Below, piece by piece: positions 22,986 to 35,135 of a stretch of 64,000 nt of DNA (position 1 is the first letter of the stretch; every line of letters begins with the position of its first letter). The position numbers were made by a program, and so were the translations under genes. The DNA comes from Humulus lupulus (taxonomy: Eukaryota; Streptophyta; Magnoliopsida; Rosales; Cannabaceae). The stretch is taken from positions 135,436,201 through 135,500,200 of the forward strand of contig NC_084795.1 of assembly GCF_963169125.1 (NCBI RefSeq). Reading direction: 5' to 3'. The notes beneath the pieces were generated by a model, which was not told the origin of the DNA, did not search any database, and worked only from the letters and a program-made list of their open reading frames with translations.

Positions 22986-24901
22986 CTCTCCCCGAGACTC
23001 AATAAGGGCAGTGTAGTTAGTGAACCGCGGTTCATAACGATTTCCCTTGGCTCATTTATTGTCAGAGGTGGAAGGCTCATTATGCGGCCGTTTCCTCCCA
23101 TTCTTGCCATTGCCATTGCCGTTCCCATTGCTGGTTCCGTTGGGTTTTGACCTATTGGCGGATTTGGCGGGCTCAGCAGTCCCCTTATCCTTGCCTGGGG
23201 GTTTTCCTTAACTGGCGATGGCATCTTTGAGCTTGATGTTGCGATCAGCTCCATCCAAAAATTCTTGAGTAGTCTTATCTCCATGCTTTCTGAGGCTACT
23301 CCACAAAGGCGTGCAGCGCCTAACTTCCACAGTTAGGGCCATCGTCTTGCCCTTGTCGCCCACTGTTTTGGCTCCAGCCGCTGCTCGCATGAAGCGCTAG
23401 ACGTAATTCTTCAGTGGCTCTCCCTCTTGCTGGCGTATCTCGACCAGCTGATTCGCCTCAGTTGGGTGCACACGACCCACATAGAATTGTCTGTAAAATT
23501 CTTTTACGAACATCTCCCAAGAAACAATACTTGCAGGAGGGAATTTGAAAAACCACTCCTGTGCAGCATCAGAAAGTGTTGCAGGAAAAATCCTGCACCG
23601 AGCGTCTTCGGACACTTTCTGAATGTCCATTTGTATCTCAAACTTGTTGACATGAGATACCGGGTCACCATACCCGTCAAAGTTTGGAAGCGTAGGCATC
23701 TTAAACTTGCTAGGAGTTTCTGCCATAGCTATCCTTTGAACGAAAGGAGTGCCTCTTCTCCTATCGTACTCGATGTGAGACGTCCTTCCCCGACCAGTTG
23801 TTGTACTGCCTGGTTCAGGGCATCTATTTGGGCTTGCATGGCTTCGGGAATCGCCGGGGCCTCTGGTGCTGGGGGAATGTACTCGTCGTGCCGTTCCTGG
23901 TGATCGTTGAGTACATCTCTTAAATCCTTGTCTCTTCGCCGCTGCTCGCTAGCTCCGAGCCGGTTAAAGACGTTATTTTGTCTGTGTTGCCCCCCAGCGT
24001 CACGTCTCTCGGGTTGGTCTTCTCTGGGTGGTGGGCTTCTGCCCCCATCTCTTTCTTCATTTCTCCGACCGACATTTCCTCTACCTGAGTCAGCCTCATT
24101 GTAACCATGGACATCTCTGAACCTCGACTGGCTATGGTGGGATCGACTGTTCCCTCGGTTGCCTCCTCGGGCTGGAACTTCCCGAGCGTTAGAGGGTGGC
24201 CTGCGTTGGTCGGTTGGTCCCTGTGCATTATCATGCCGTGGGGGGCCCCAGACCACAGAGCTTATCTCTGAGTTCCTTCTGTTACCAGAAGGACGCTGTC
24301 CTCTGCTTGGAGGGTTTGGCTCTTCGCCCCTATGCTGTCTAGGACTGCAGGGCTGTTGCTCGGCCCTATTCTGCCTTGGCTCCGGGGGAATGTCACGACC
24401 AGCCTGGGATGGAGGCTGTGCCTCAGGCTCCCTTAGCAGGACATCATCCTGTGGCATTGGTGGCTGCTCGGGCCTCAGGGGGCTTGAGGCCTGGATAGGT
24501 GGGCTAGGATTGGGACCCCTTTGGGGTGGCCCATTTGCAGGTTGATCAGGTTTTTAGGTAGGTGCAGCATGATTCCTAGCCAACTGTAGGGTTGTTTCGA
24601 GGGCTGCCATGGACTCCCTCTGACGATGGTCCATCTCCGCCTGTCTCTCACTCAACTCCTGGTGCTGTCGCTCAATTTCTTATTGTTGCCGCGCCATAAT
24701 CTCAGCAGCACTTTCCTAGCTGGCCCTCAGATTGGCCAGTTCATCCTGCAATACCCCCAGGGTATTCCTCAGCGTCTCGGAATCCAGTTATTCCTCATCG
24801 AATTCCAAATGTGTCTCATCTTCGGTCACGTTTGGAGGAGGAGGCGGTTGAGATGGTGCAGCGCCAGTCGCTTGCCCAGTCTTCTTTGCGGTTTTCGCCA
24901 T
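22986..24901 (-). pseudogene. gag: Element B gag (broken)
   Basis: Starts at an ATG at 24901-24899 (MAKTAKKTG), 47 bases inside the 5' LTR, and is interrupted by three or so stops before a 242-codon open part (23729-24457) rich in Pro, Gln, Arg and Gly. The retrotransposon-gag domain is in 23397-23726 (FPATLSDAAQEWFFKFPPAS, EFYRQFYVG) and continues at 23208-23390 in the same general frame after a stop. The basic, low-complexity N-terminal part probably binds nucleic acid. Confidence 0.8.
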
Positions 24902-24928
24902 TACTGTTTCAACAATATCGTATCAAGA

Positions 24929-24945
24929 TCTCAATGAAAGCACCA
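24929..24945 (-). other. Primer-binding site of element B
   Basis: TGGTGCTTTCATTGAGA on the - strand, 3 bases inside the 5' LTR. It starts with TGG, complementary to a tRNA CCA end. The same site follows the 5' LTRs of E and F. I do not assign the tRNA species. Confidence 0.8.
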
Positions 24946-24948
24946 GAA

Positions 24949-25554
24949 TGTTGACCCTGATTTTGGTCAACTGACACGGAGTCAAAAATGCTTGATGTGG
25001 ACAAACATGTTAGAATGAATATAATGACAAAAACAATAAAGCACACAAGAATTTATAGTGGTTTGGCCCCAGAAACTGGTAATAACCTACGTCCACTTGA
25101 GCTATTATTGATATAGGATTCAAAGGAGTGATCAAAGAACTAGGGTTCTATGAGTTTCACCAACCTCTGAAGAATGAAAAATACATCGCAATGTACTAGC
25201 TCTAATTCTCTCGTAAATCTATACTCTCAAGTAAGCAAAAAGCCAAAAGTCCCCTCCTTGAACTATCTTTCTCTATTTATAGGCTCAAGGAGGATTACAT
25301 CAATTTGTTACAGATATTCTCTCCTAATTAATCAGATCATCAGGAATTATTGGAGAAAATCTCGGGATTGACTTAGATCTTTACAGAATTATCTTGAAAT
25401 ATGCGGAACGTACGACCAGGCTGGTTGTAAGAAAAACTCAACCGTTATGCTTGCAATATCTTACTGGTCAATACTCTAACAGAACTCTGCCAGGTGTCAG
25501 CCACGTGTCCAGAAATCACCTGCCACGTCATCCGTGCCTGTTTTTTAGATAACA
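24949..25554 (-). repeat. 5' (right) LTR of element B
   Basis: 606 bp, colinear with 13897-14502 and about 3% diverged. TATA box CTATAAATAG at 25282-25273 (-) drives the genomic transcript. Confidence 0.95.
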
Positions 25555-25972
25555 GATCCACAATGTTCGCTAGGAATCCTATGCAACCTTCCTGCATCAG
25601 GTCTCTAGCCTTCAGTGCCGAAATCATAGGTATCCGCGGTCCACCAACTGTCCCCACAAATACAAAGGGTACCTTCCCTTCTGGGTCAAAAGTTACCATC
25701 CTGCGCTTGCAGTCAATTGTCGCCCCATACTTCGATAATCAATCCATCCCTAGAATCATATTGAAGTCATCCATTGCTAACTCAACCAGATCAACAGACA
25801 ACTCTCTACGGTCTATCTCTACTAGCAATGCTCCAATCCATCTTCTAGAGACTACCAGTTCCCCAGTCGGCAACAAAGTCTGAAATCCCCTAGCATACAA
25901 CTCTCTAGGTCTGCTCAGTTGATCTATCACTCTGGTAGACACAAATGAATGAGTAGCCCCCGAATCAATCAA
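25555..25972 (-). pseudogene. Element A aspartic protease, cut by element B
   Basis: The protease motif is MIDSGATHSFVS, with D-S-G, followed by DLVELAMDDFNMILGMD, a combination typical of chromoviruses. The frame then runs through a conserved linker (GCIGFLANIVD) where element B is inserted; the continuation TSRVVSVGLNE begins at 13896. One stop divides the segment at about 25738. Confidence 0.85.
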
Positions 25973-26107
25973 TTAAGTAAAAGAAGAAATAGCACTAGAA
26001 ATCTGACCTGTCACGACCGAGGGGCTAGCCTCAACCTCAGTCTGAGTCAAGGTGAATACTCTGTCAGGAGCGAGGCAGTCGCTCTACTTTGGCTCCTCTT
26101 TCCTGGC

Positions 26108-27167
26108 TTATGGGCATTCCTTCTTCAAGTGATTGACACTTCCATAGATAAAGCAGGCCCTGATCCTACACTCTCCCTGATGTTGTCGCCTGCATCGAGG
26201 ACACACTGGAAAACTCCTCCAGTTGTCACCCCTACCCTGACAGCCACTAAAAGCACCCCGTGCCCTCCTATCCGAGCTAGGAGGAATGAAAGAATTTGGG
26301 AGCTTTCTCTTCTTCTCACTGGGGCCACTACCCCAACTGGATTCGGTAAAAGGAGGCACCGTCCTCCTGGCATTGCGCCTAGCAGCGCCCTCTCTCCAAA
26401 TTTGATCCTCGACCCCCTCAACTGTAAGGGCCTTGTCCACTACCTGGGCGTACGAAGTTGTCTCTGGATCCAAAGTAATCTTTACATCACGGGCGATCAT
26501 AACATTCAACCCCCACACAAACCGATCCCTTCTTGCTCTCAGTTGGCACCAAATTCAGCACGAACTTCGCCAATTGGTCAAATCTCAAGGCGCACTTAGT
26601 AACTGTCATCCAGTTCTGAGTTAGGTTGGTAAACTCATAAACCTTTGCATCTTGGACTGCAACACTGTAATACTTCTCATTAAAGATGTTTCTGAACACT
26701 TCCCAGGTCATAACTGCAACATTTCTTCTCTGTGTCACTACATCCCACCAAATGCGGGCATCCTCTCTGAACATGTAGTTGGCACAAGCTACCCTCTCGT
26801 TCCTTTCCACCCTCATGAAATCCAAGATGGAAGAAATCATATTCATCCACTACTCTACCCACAGTGGGTCTAGTCCACCCTCGAAGGTGGGAGGATTATG
26901 CTTCCTAAACCTCTCATACAAAGGTTCCCACTTATTCTCCATAACAGGTTGAACTGGCTCTGGTTCCACAGCCTGCTGAACTTGCAATCTAGTGCTCTGA
27001 GGAGGGGCCTTTTGCCTCAGCTGTCGAAGCTCTTCTTCTATTCAGTGCAGTCTGGCTTCCATGTCAACAAACAACTGTGGCCAATTCTGTGGGGCAGGTG
27101 GAGGGTCCTGACCCTGGTTGTCATCCTCAGCCCTATTGCCGCGGAGTCTAGTTGATTTTCGAGGCAT
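26108..27167 (-). pseudogene. gag: Element A gag (broken)
   Basis: Begins at an ATG at 27167-27165 (MPRKSTRLRGNRAED). The gag domain is in 26487-26846 (NYMFREDARIWWDVV, MTWEVFRNIFNEKYY), and the C-terminal part (26108-26518) is basic with a knuckle CFIYGSVNHLKKEC in which the second Cys of C-x2-C is Tyr. TGA at 27044-27042 and TAG at 26852-26850 lie in the starting frame, and a frameshift occurs near 26500. Both stops could come from C-to-T changes. Confidence 0.85.
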
Positions 27168-27505
27168 CACAACAATATGTCAGTAATCAAAGACGCCGTT
27201 TATTAGGCATGATAAAAATATCCAAAACCACCTCCCAATTCACATCAACCAACCATCAACGATAGTCCACACAACAAAAATAACATACAACATTCAAGGG
27301 GCCATGCCCTGGCATCGTGCATATGTTTACTCATTCATCATACTCTATATAAAATAATCACGCATGCAGGGCACTCAAGCACATAATCAAGCATATAATT
27401 CAATCATCACCAACCAACCCTGAGTAGAGCTTGTCACCGGTAGCGAGCGTACATGTTCTGTCAATTTCCAGGAACCATAAACCTTGGCTCGCTCTGATAA
27501 CAAGT
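27168..27505 (-). other. Untranslated leader and primer-binding site of element A
   Basis: 338 bp between the gag ATG and the 5' LTR. At 27502-27491 (-) stands TTGTTATCAGAGC, one base from the TTGGTATCAGAGC start of the initiator-methionine primer site used by many chromoviruses. No ORF. Confidence 0.75.
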
Positions 27506-29197
27506 TGTAATGCCCTACTTCCTTAGAGCCGTTACTAAGTGAGTTTTAAACGTGCAATTAACTCGCTAATCGAGGTTTTAGGTTAAAAGTGTAGCTAAAC
27601 TGTAATAAAAGTCATATAATTTGAAAATGCAATCATTCATTGAAATTATAAAGCGTTACACATTTAGGATCCCAAAATTATTGTTTAGAAATATTTACAG
27701 CTCAAAATTATGATTAAAGTCGACTAAACGGAAAAATCCAGATTGAGACACAACATCTCCCAAAAATACCTCTGACCGTGGCAGCCAGGCAGGCCAAACA
27801 TGTACACGTCGCTCCACGCTCTTCGTACTCATGGTTGGTCAACCTTTGCCTTGCCTTTACCTGCACCATAGAGCACCGGTGAGCCAAAGTCCAGCAAGAA
27901 AAATCAACATATGCATAACTATCAATTAGCTAACAACAAGCAGCCAACAGGCTAAACACATAGCAACAATGCCGTCCCAGGCGCTTTACCGGGCCCTGGG
28001 TTTGCGGTCTACACCGTGAAGATGACTGATGCATCCGAGAATGGTCTCATCCTAGCGACTTGCACTCCGCGTGCTTAACGCTACTCCTGACCCTTGACAT
28101 ACTCGGCCTTAAACTCCACGTGCTTAACGCTATTCCCAGCCCCTTGCCGTACCCGGCTCCCTGCCATTCTCTACCTTCGCCGTTCCCGGCCCTTGCCATT
28201 CATTTACAAATATGCAACACACAACATAAATTAAATGAATATTTAAATAAATACAAACATAATCAATAGGGCTACACCCTGCAACCCAATCACATAGGGC
28301 CGTGCCCAGCAATACAAACTATAGGGCCATGCCCTGCTCTACGGGTACAACAGTTTTCTTACCTTTGTCCCGAGCTTCTTGAGCACCGAAATCCTGAGCA
28401 CAGTCCTCTAACCAAAGCCTCGCTAAAAACCTAGTCACAACACAGAAGTAACGCTCTCGTTACTAATCGATTCATAATTGTACCCTGGAATCAATCCCGT
28501 GCTCTCGGGTCCTCCCGTTTCCCCACACAAGGTGGCGAAAGCGTCCCCCGAGCCCTTGGGCCAAAACCCTAAAAACACAAAAATCCCACATCCTGAAAAT
28601 GGCCTAGCGCCATGGCACGACCCTATATGGGCCACAGCGCCTTGCAGGGCTCCCCTGTCCTGATTCAACCCAGCGTTGCGGCACGGAAGAACAGAGCCGC
28701 GATGCTCATACGCGAACCCAGAAAACTGGGTTTTTCCTACCATTTTGCCGAGCCAAAAGTCATCCAAATCAATACTAAAGTACACCCAAGTTCCAATTCG
28801 ACCTAAAACTTCAAGTAAACAATATAACAAGACATAAACACCAGAAACAAGCTCAAACATCCAACCTAGCTCAAAGTCACCTAGTGGCTTAAAACTCCAT
28901 AGAAACTTAAACCACACCAGTAAATTCACTTAAGAAATCAATGAAACTCTTACCTTAAGTAGGAATTCGACCCTTAGGTGCTTTGAAATCCAATTCCAAG
29001 ATTAAATTCCTGAATTCCTAAGCTTATGCTTCACAAAACTTCATCCCAAAATCCACCAAAAAAAACATGAATTCAACTCACCAAAACAACACTTCCAACA
29101 GAAATCAACAAAGAACTGAATAGAAAACTTACCCTTGATCTTAACTAAGCCTCTGAACACTTGAATTTTTGGCCTAAGATCCTTCAAAATCAAGCAC

Positions 29198-29234
<37 letters not shown>

Positions 29235-29604
29235 CCGAATGGGAGAGTGAGCTGAGAGAAATTGATCCTTTTCCTTCCTTTACTCTATTTTGTCTAAGTG
29301 CCTCTTGAATCCCCAGCTCCCACTGTGTATATCCACTTGCCAAAATGACTGAATTGCCCCCTTAAGTTAGTCTAAGTCCTTAAATACCACCAAGGGTATT
29401 TTAGTCATTTGACTTATCCCGCTAAGTCCTCGAGTACACCTAAAAATCCCCGTTAATCCCGCCATACTCAAATCATTACTAAATTACTAGTCGATACTTA
29501 ATAAATTCCAAACTCATATTATATACACAAAATACCCCTAGGCTCCTCCCGAGACGGGTATTTGACCCTGTTGTGACTTCTAGCTAAGCTTCTCCCTAGG
29601 ACCA

Positions 29605-32036
29605 TGTAACGCCCTACTTCCTTAGAGCCGTTACTAAGTGAGTTTTAAAACAAAAAAGGTGCAATGAACTCGTTAACCGAAAAATGTGACTAAGCAAAAG
29701 TTAAGGCTGTAATCTTTGAAAAATGCGTTGTTTCATGGAGAACTTCTAGTATTAATCATTTAGGATCCCAAAATAAGGTTTGAAAACCATTTACAACTTA
29801 AAATAAGTTTATAGTTGGTCCGTTATTAAATTCACAGGTTATTACAGCCATTTCTCGAAAATACCCCCAACCAAAGCAGTCGGGCAGGCCAAACATGTAC
29901 GCGTCGCTTCACGCTCTCCGTACTCATGGCTGGTTGATTCAATCTTTACCCTTATTTGCAACACAGAGCACCCGTGAGCCGAAGCCCAGCAAGAAAACTC
30001 ATACACTACATAACATATGCAAATTATACCAGCATATAATCCATTGAACAACAGGAAAACCATCAGGCTGAACAAACACGGCCATGCCGCCCTAGAGGCC
30101 TAACCCAAGTCTGGGGTCTCGGTCCTTACCGTAAGGATAACTCATGTATCCATTGGGTCCCACCCTGACTATAAGCATCCCATGTGCTAGGTGTTACTTC
30201 CGGCCCCAAGGCCGTTCTCGGCCCTTGCCCTTCATTCGGCCCTTGCCGTTCTCTCTACTATAAATGCAAATAGTATAACTCAAGTAGCATTCAAACATAT
30301 ATCAATTCAATTAAGTCTGCACCCTAACATGTAATGCAATATAGGGCCGTGCCCTGCAATCATCTCAGCATGCAATGTAGGGCCGAGCCCTGCAATCACG
30401 TCATGGGCCCATGCCCTGTCCTACGGGTGCTATAGTTTTCTTACCTGTCAATTGATAGCTTTCAAAACTTGACTCCTTGAGCACTCTCCCACTCGAGCCT
30501 TAGCGCACACCTAAGCATAAACATGGGTCAAAGTCAACACCAAACCTCGAGTCCAAAACCTCACCTCGGGACCAATCCCGAGCCCCCCGGGAAGTCCTAG
30601 ATCCACAAAACAAGGTGGTGGAATCGAGCCCCGAACCCTAGGTCAAAATCCCTCAACAAAAGCCCAAAAACCCCTTTCTGTGAACAGTGCAGCGCTACAG
30701 CGCCCTAAAGAGGGCGCTGTAGCGCTACAAGCAGAACCACACATCCCCAGAAACAGGGCCTAGCGCTACAGCGCCCAAAGACTAGCGCTGTAGCGCTAGT
30801 TGCAGGCAGGCAAAAACCCAAATTCCATTTCTGCGATTTCTTTGAGCCAATCTCAACCCAAACTTCCTCAAATCTTTACCAAACTCAAAATCAAGCTTAT
30901 AAACACTCTCCACTCATCCCAAGCATCCCAAATCCTCAAAACCCAAGCACATTCAACCCAAATCTCAAAATTCACCATGATCAACCCTAAACTCAGAAAT
31001 TCAGTCAAACAACAAAGTTAAAGACTTAGAAATCATACCGTGGATGGAAATTTGACCTTGAGTTCAACCCTAGGCCTCCTTAGCTTGCTCTTCCTCAAAG
31101 CTTGCCCAGAAATTCCCTAAAGATCCCATCACTCAGCTCAAAACACAGCTCAAACCAGCCAAACCCTTAAAACTGAAATCTCTAAAAACTTATCTCAAAA
31201 GTTGGTGTGTTCTTGCTAATCCTTGCCAAATCTTCAAGTATAACCTTAAGATCCTTGATGCTCAGCCTATCCTAGCTCTCCACTGAGCTTTGCCCCAAGA
31301 AATTTGAAGAGAGACGGTGCTAGAATCCTCAAACCGCCCCTTTGGAAAACCCTTTGTTTTTCTCTCTTTTCTTTTCTTCCTTTTTCTTTCCTTTCCTTCA
31401 GATTTCTCACACTCTCTTACAATCCCACTCACTATATAAAGCCTCATATAATCTATCTCTAAAAAGCCAATTGACCAAAATGCCCTCCCTATTAGTTCTA
31501 ATCCCTTTTTGTCCAAGTAGGGCCATTTTAGTCATTTTACCCAATTCCCGCTAATCCTCAAGTGTCTCTAATATTTTCCCGCTTGCTTCCCAATACCTGA
31601 AAAGTCACCAAATAATATTCCTCGATATCAAAATAAACCCCAATATACTCATTAACTTCCTATTTATACCTCCAGGCTCGCCCCGAGCCGGGTATAAATC
31701 TCCGCCTCGACTTTCCGCTAGTCTGCTCACTGGGATCGTCTTGAGTCACAACTCACAGATACATCCACATCACAATGTGGTCTCAACAATCATCACATAT
31801 CAATACTGTTATGCCCAACATGGCTAAAATTACAATTATGCCCTCCTAACACAATCAGGGTCTACATGCATACTAATACACATAGTCATGCATCTCAATT
31901 AGTCCAATAGTCATATAACATGCTTTAAATCATAATCATGCATTTCACTCATTAAAATCAAGCATAAATTCCATTATGCCCTCCAGGCACACTAATCAAG
32001 GCCCTTAAGCCTTATTAGCGATTTTGGGTCGTTACA
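29605..32036 (-). mobile_element. C: solo LTR with target-site duplication GACCA
   Basis: 2,432 bp, flanked by GACCA at 29600-29604 and 32037-32041, inside A's right LTR. On the - strand it runs TGTAACGACCC...GGGCGTTACA. Same family as D (49410-51808), which lies in the opposite orientation, and related to the LTR of A. There is no interior, so it is the product of LTR-LTR recombination. It contains the paired hairpins listed separately. Confidence 0.92.
30691..30799. repeat. Two perfect hairpins in solo LTR C
   Basis: First: arms AGCGCTACAGCGCCCT (30691-30706) and its exact reverse complement (30711-30726) with a 4-base loop. Second: arms CTAGCGCTACAGCGC (30760-30774) and its complement (30785-30799) with a 10-base loop. 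Both are built on the word AGCGCTACAGCGC. One of the two is conserved in D. Confidence 0.9.
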
Positions 32037-32259
32037 GACCATCTCGGTTCGTGCATCAGAAATATATCACCACTCACGCGTGGTATCAATCTCAATATAC
32101 ACAAATATAGCATTTGTGGCCCTCAGCGGGTTAAAATTACAAGTATGCCCGTAACAACCAAATGGGGCACACATGCATATCTAATTCACCTAAACTTGCA
32201 TTTCTAATCACATACTCATCAAATTCACATATTAACATAATAAATCAATTATTGCCCTC

Positions 32260-33147
32260 TGTTATCCAGATTTCCGGATAGCGTTTAGATTGATGTCCTC
32301 GGGGAAGCAGAATTATCGATGTCTTTCACGGTAGGTGACCAGAGCTCGCGGATGGACAGAAAGGCTTCGCCTCTCCTGTGTAGTATCCGGATTACTCTTC
32401 CAAGCAAGAACAACACGGAAACTCGTCGACTCTCCCGGACTCCCGAAGGATACCCCTCGGGGAGGCCCCTTCCAGGAGAGGCTCTTCGAGTGGTCTCCGC
32501 GGAAACAGTTCCGTGCCTCGCACAGAACAAAACCGAACGGTCGAGTCCGGGAGAAGGCATATTTGGAACGATATCCGTCTGACACAGGATCCCGCCTGAC
32601 ACGCCCGTCAGGTCAAAGCCGCATACATCCCAGCACGCCTAAGGGTACCTTTTCGCCTACTGTTCCGCTGACAACTTGGAAAAGACGGCTGACTTTGTGT
32701 GTTCCCCATACTTTCACGTAAATATACCCACATAGAGTCTTGTAGCCATGCTACTACAGTAATTGTATCCCCTATTTATGGCTGGTGTAATTAAGACTCA
32801 GGTACGTAGAGAAAAACCCTAATCCGAAACCCTAGCTATAAAGACCCCTTCATTTTACAAGAAGGGGGAGGACCAACAAATCACATAGCAAAAACTCTAC
32901 TAAAATCTCTCTAGCTTCATCTTCTTCAAGAGAACCCGAGAGAAACACTGTGAGTGTGTGAAGTTCTTGTGCACCAGCCATCATACTGTAACCTTTTCCA
33001 AGTATAATAACATCGACTCGTGGACTAGGGCTTGTTAACGCCTGAACCACGTAAAAACACTATTTGTTTAGTTACATTTCAGCATTTCTACAGTTCTTAT
33101 GTTTTTATTATTCTGTTTATATTCGTTTCCGAAAAACTCGGTAAACA
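32260..33147 (+). repeat. 5' LTR of element E
   Basis: 888 bp, TGTTATCCAG...GGTAAACA. TATA box TATAAAG at 32837-32843 followed by a leader. It contains open frames of up to 128 codons which are shared by the other LTR and are not taken as genes. Confidence 0.97.
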
Positions 33148-33150
33148 TTT

Positions 33151-33168
33151 TGGTGCTTTCATTGAGAG
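33151..33168 (+). other. Primer-binding site of element E
   Basis: TGGTGCTTTCATTGAGAG, 3 bases after the LTR. Identical to the site in F and, except one end base, in B; a remnant follows the LTR of G. Confidence 0.85.
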
Positions 33169-33234
33169 CTGTAGGAAGTTGTTAGTCAGCTCTTTTTCTG
33201 TGTACGTTTTTTGTATTCACTTCGTGCTAAAGAG

Positions 33235-35135
33235 ATGGTGACTACGAGAAAATCCGCTGTTGACAAAAATGCTACGGTCAACCCCGATACCGTGATGGAA
33301 GATGTGGTGCAAAGCGAACCCTTGGACTACCAAGGTGAAGACCCGACATCCCGCCAGGATCGGGTCAGTACCGAAGATACAACATACTTAGAAGACGAAG
33401 AAGAGTATGTCCAAGACGGTTATTACAAGGACGGCTGCTACTATGAGAAGGACCCAGAACTGGTCCAAGTAGCCGAAGAACTGGTGGCCACCAAGGCCAA
33501 GCTTGCTGAGCAGGAGCGCATCTCCGAAAGAATGCAACGCATGATGGAGCGCCTCCAAAGTAAGTTCGGAGACCTAGGCGACTCGGACGAGGATGCCTCT
33601 GTTTTAGGTGGTGCTGATGCCCCCATGCCGGATCCAGCCGCTGCTGGACCATCCAAAGCCGCCCCTAACAAGGGCAAAGAAAAAGTTGGAGAGCCTGTGC
33701 GCGCTGACGCCCCTGCACCTCCTAAAGGCGTGAATCACCAGGCCGACTGCCCCCCCCCCGCGCGCAGAAGTTCTCTGGCGCTCCTAAGCCCAGACGTCCT
33801 TCAGCCCCAAGGGGGCACTCTGTGCCTAAAGGGCCCGGTGCTAAGGCACCCAGGCCTAGGGGAAGGAACAACCGCCCCAGTGATTCCATCAACCAGGACG
33901 GTCGGGCTGCGAACTCGCACTCCGAGGATAGCTGGTCCACGGTGGACCTAAGAAGAAGGTTGGAGGCCAAGTATGAAAAGGCCAAAGGATAAAAGGCCCG
34001 GTCTCGCGGAGATGACCTCCGAAATCATATTAATGACAAGCTCCGGGGACGTGACCTCCCGGAGAGTGATACGAAGAGGCTCGAGGAGCAGATTGCGGCC
34101 TTCACCAAGCTGGTTCGGAAGCAAAGTGGGGCCCTGTCAGACTCTGATGATGAAGACCCGGAACCATGTATTCGGAGGATCGCGGAAACGTCCCTCCCGG
34201 ATAACTTCAAAATGCCTCACATAGAATTATATGATGGGAGGACAGACCCGCGTACCCACCTAGCTAAATACAATAAAATGATGCAAGTGGCGCGTGTCAG
34301 TGAGGACGCCAAATGCATGTGCTTCTCACTCACCCTTACCAAGTCCGCGGAGGACTGGTGGAAGAGATTAGCTCCCGGATCGATCCACAGTTGGAAGGAG
34401 CTACAGTCCGCGTTTAGGAGGCAGTTTATTGCTGCCCGCGACCACGACATGGAGGTTGGTTCCTTAACCAACATCAAGCAGCAACCCACTGAGAACCTCA
34501 AAGCCTTCATTCAGAGAATGATGGAAGCTGCTGCAAAAACCAAGGTCAGGGATGACATGAAGCTGATCGCCCTTCAATCGGGCCTTACTGTCGGCTCCCT
34601 GCTATGGGGGGAAATGCAAAGGAGGCGGGCAGAAACGCTGTCCGAATTCATGTCAAAAGCTCAGGGAATCATCAACCTTGAGGATGCCTACCAGCAGGCC
34701 TTTGGAGTTCCCCCGGCTCCAACGCCTTCCGTGACTGCGCCGAGCTTTGCTTCGCAAGCTCCCGCACCAGCCCTCACGCTTCCAGGAGCCCGATTCACTC
34801 CAAGTGTGTATGGGCCTTCCGCGTCTGCTCAGACGCCGAGTCAAACCCATTTCTCTGGGTACGGAGCAGTACAAACCGGATGTAGTATCGCTTCTGGCAT
34901 GCCGCAGCCGCAAGCGGAAGCCCCAGAACGAAATTTGAGCCAATCGCGGAGCAAACGAAGCGGAAGAAACTCCAACTGGGGAGACCATTCAAAGAAACCC
35001 CGGAAGGACTATGAGCCCAAGTTCACGGAATATACCAGTTTGATAGACTCGCGAGAGAATGTCTATCGGGCGACCTGTAATATGGTCAACTACAGGAAGC
35101 CCCCGAAAGTGTCTCACGGAGGAAGGCGTCCGTGA
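33235..35135 (+). pseudogene. gag: Element E gag (one frameshift, two stops)
   Basis: Starts at MVTTRKSAV, preferred over an upstream methionine at 33211 because MVTTR starts are usual for these Gags. The N-terminal acidic part runs open to 33951. The frame changes at a run of ten C (33750-33759), consistent with loss of one base, and the new frame has TAA at 33990-33992 and TGA at 35133-35135. The gag domain ([26 protein letters not shown]) and a 307-codon open part lie at 34212-35132. After the TGA the same frame continues into the knuckle C-x2-H-x4-H-x4-C and pol. The homopolymer change could also be a sequencing error. Confidence 0.88.

Larger units (their letters stand above)
13897..25554 (-). 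mobile_element. Element B: Tat-lineage Ty3/gypsy retrotransposon with antisense gene, inserted in A's pol
   Basis: An 11,658-bp element in - orientation with two 606-bp LTRs that differ at about 18 positions by eye (about 3%). On the - strand: primer site, gag, CHHC knuckle, protease, RT, two RNase H domains and integrase, then a long 3' internal region holding a gene on the opposite (+) strand. It splits A's polyprotein between NIVD and TSRVV. The flanking 5-mers (GTATG left, GATCC right) are not identical, so the duplication has decayed or was lost. Several stops in gag and pol make it defective. Confidence 0.93.

Noticed and set aside
10977..27167. Fungal repeat-induced point mutation as the reason for C-to-T stops
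   Set aside because: The elements are plant lineages; methylation-linked deamination suffices.
30691..30799. CRISPR-like repeats or rho-independent terminators at the hairpins
   Set aside because: Plant nuclear context, no spacer regularity, no T-run; they are inverted repeats inside an LTR.
32285..32721. Several overlapping frames of 87-128 codons, repeated at 45775-46211
   Set aside because: They lie wholly within the two LTRs of E, overlap on both strands and match no known domain; GC-rich chance frames.
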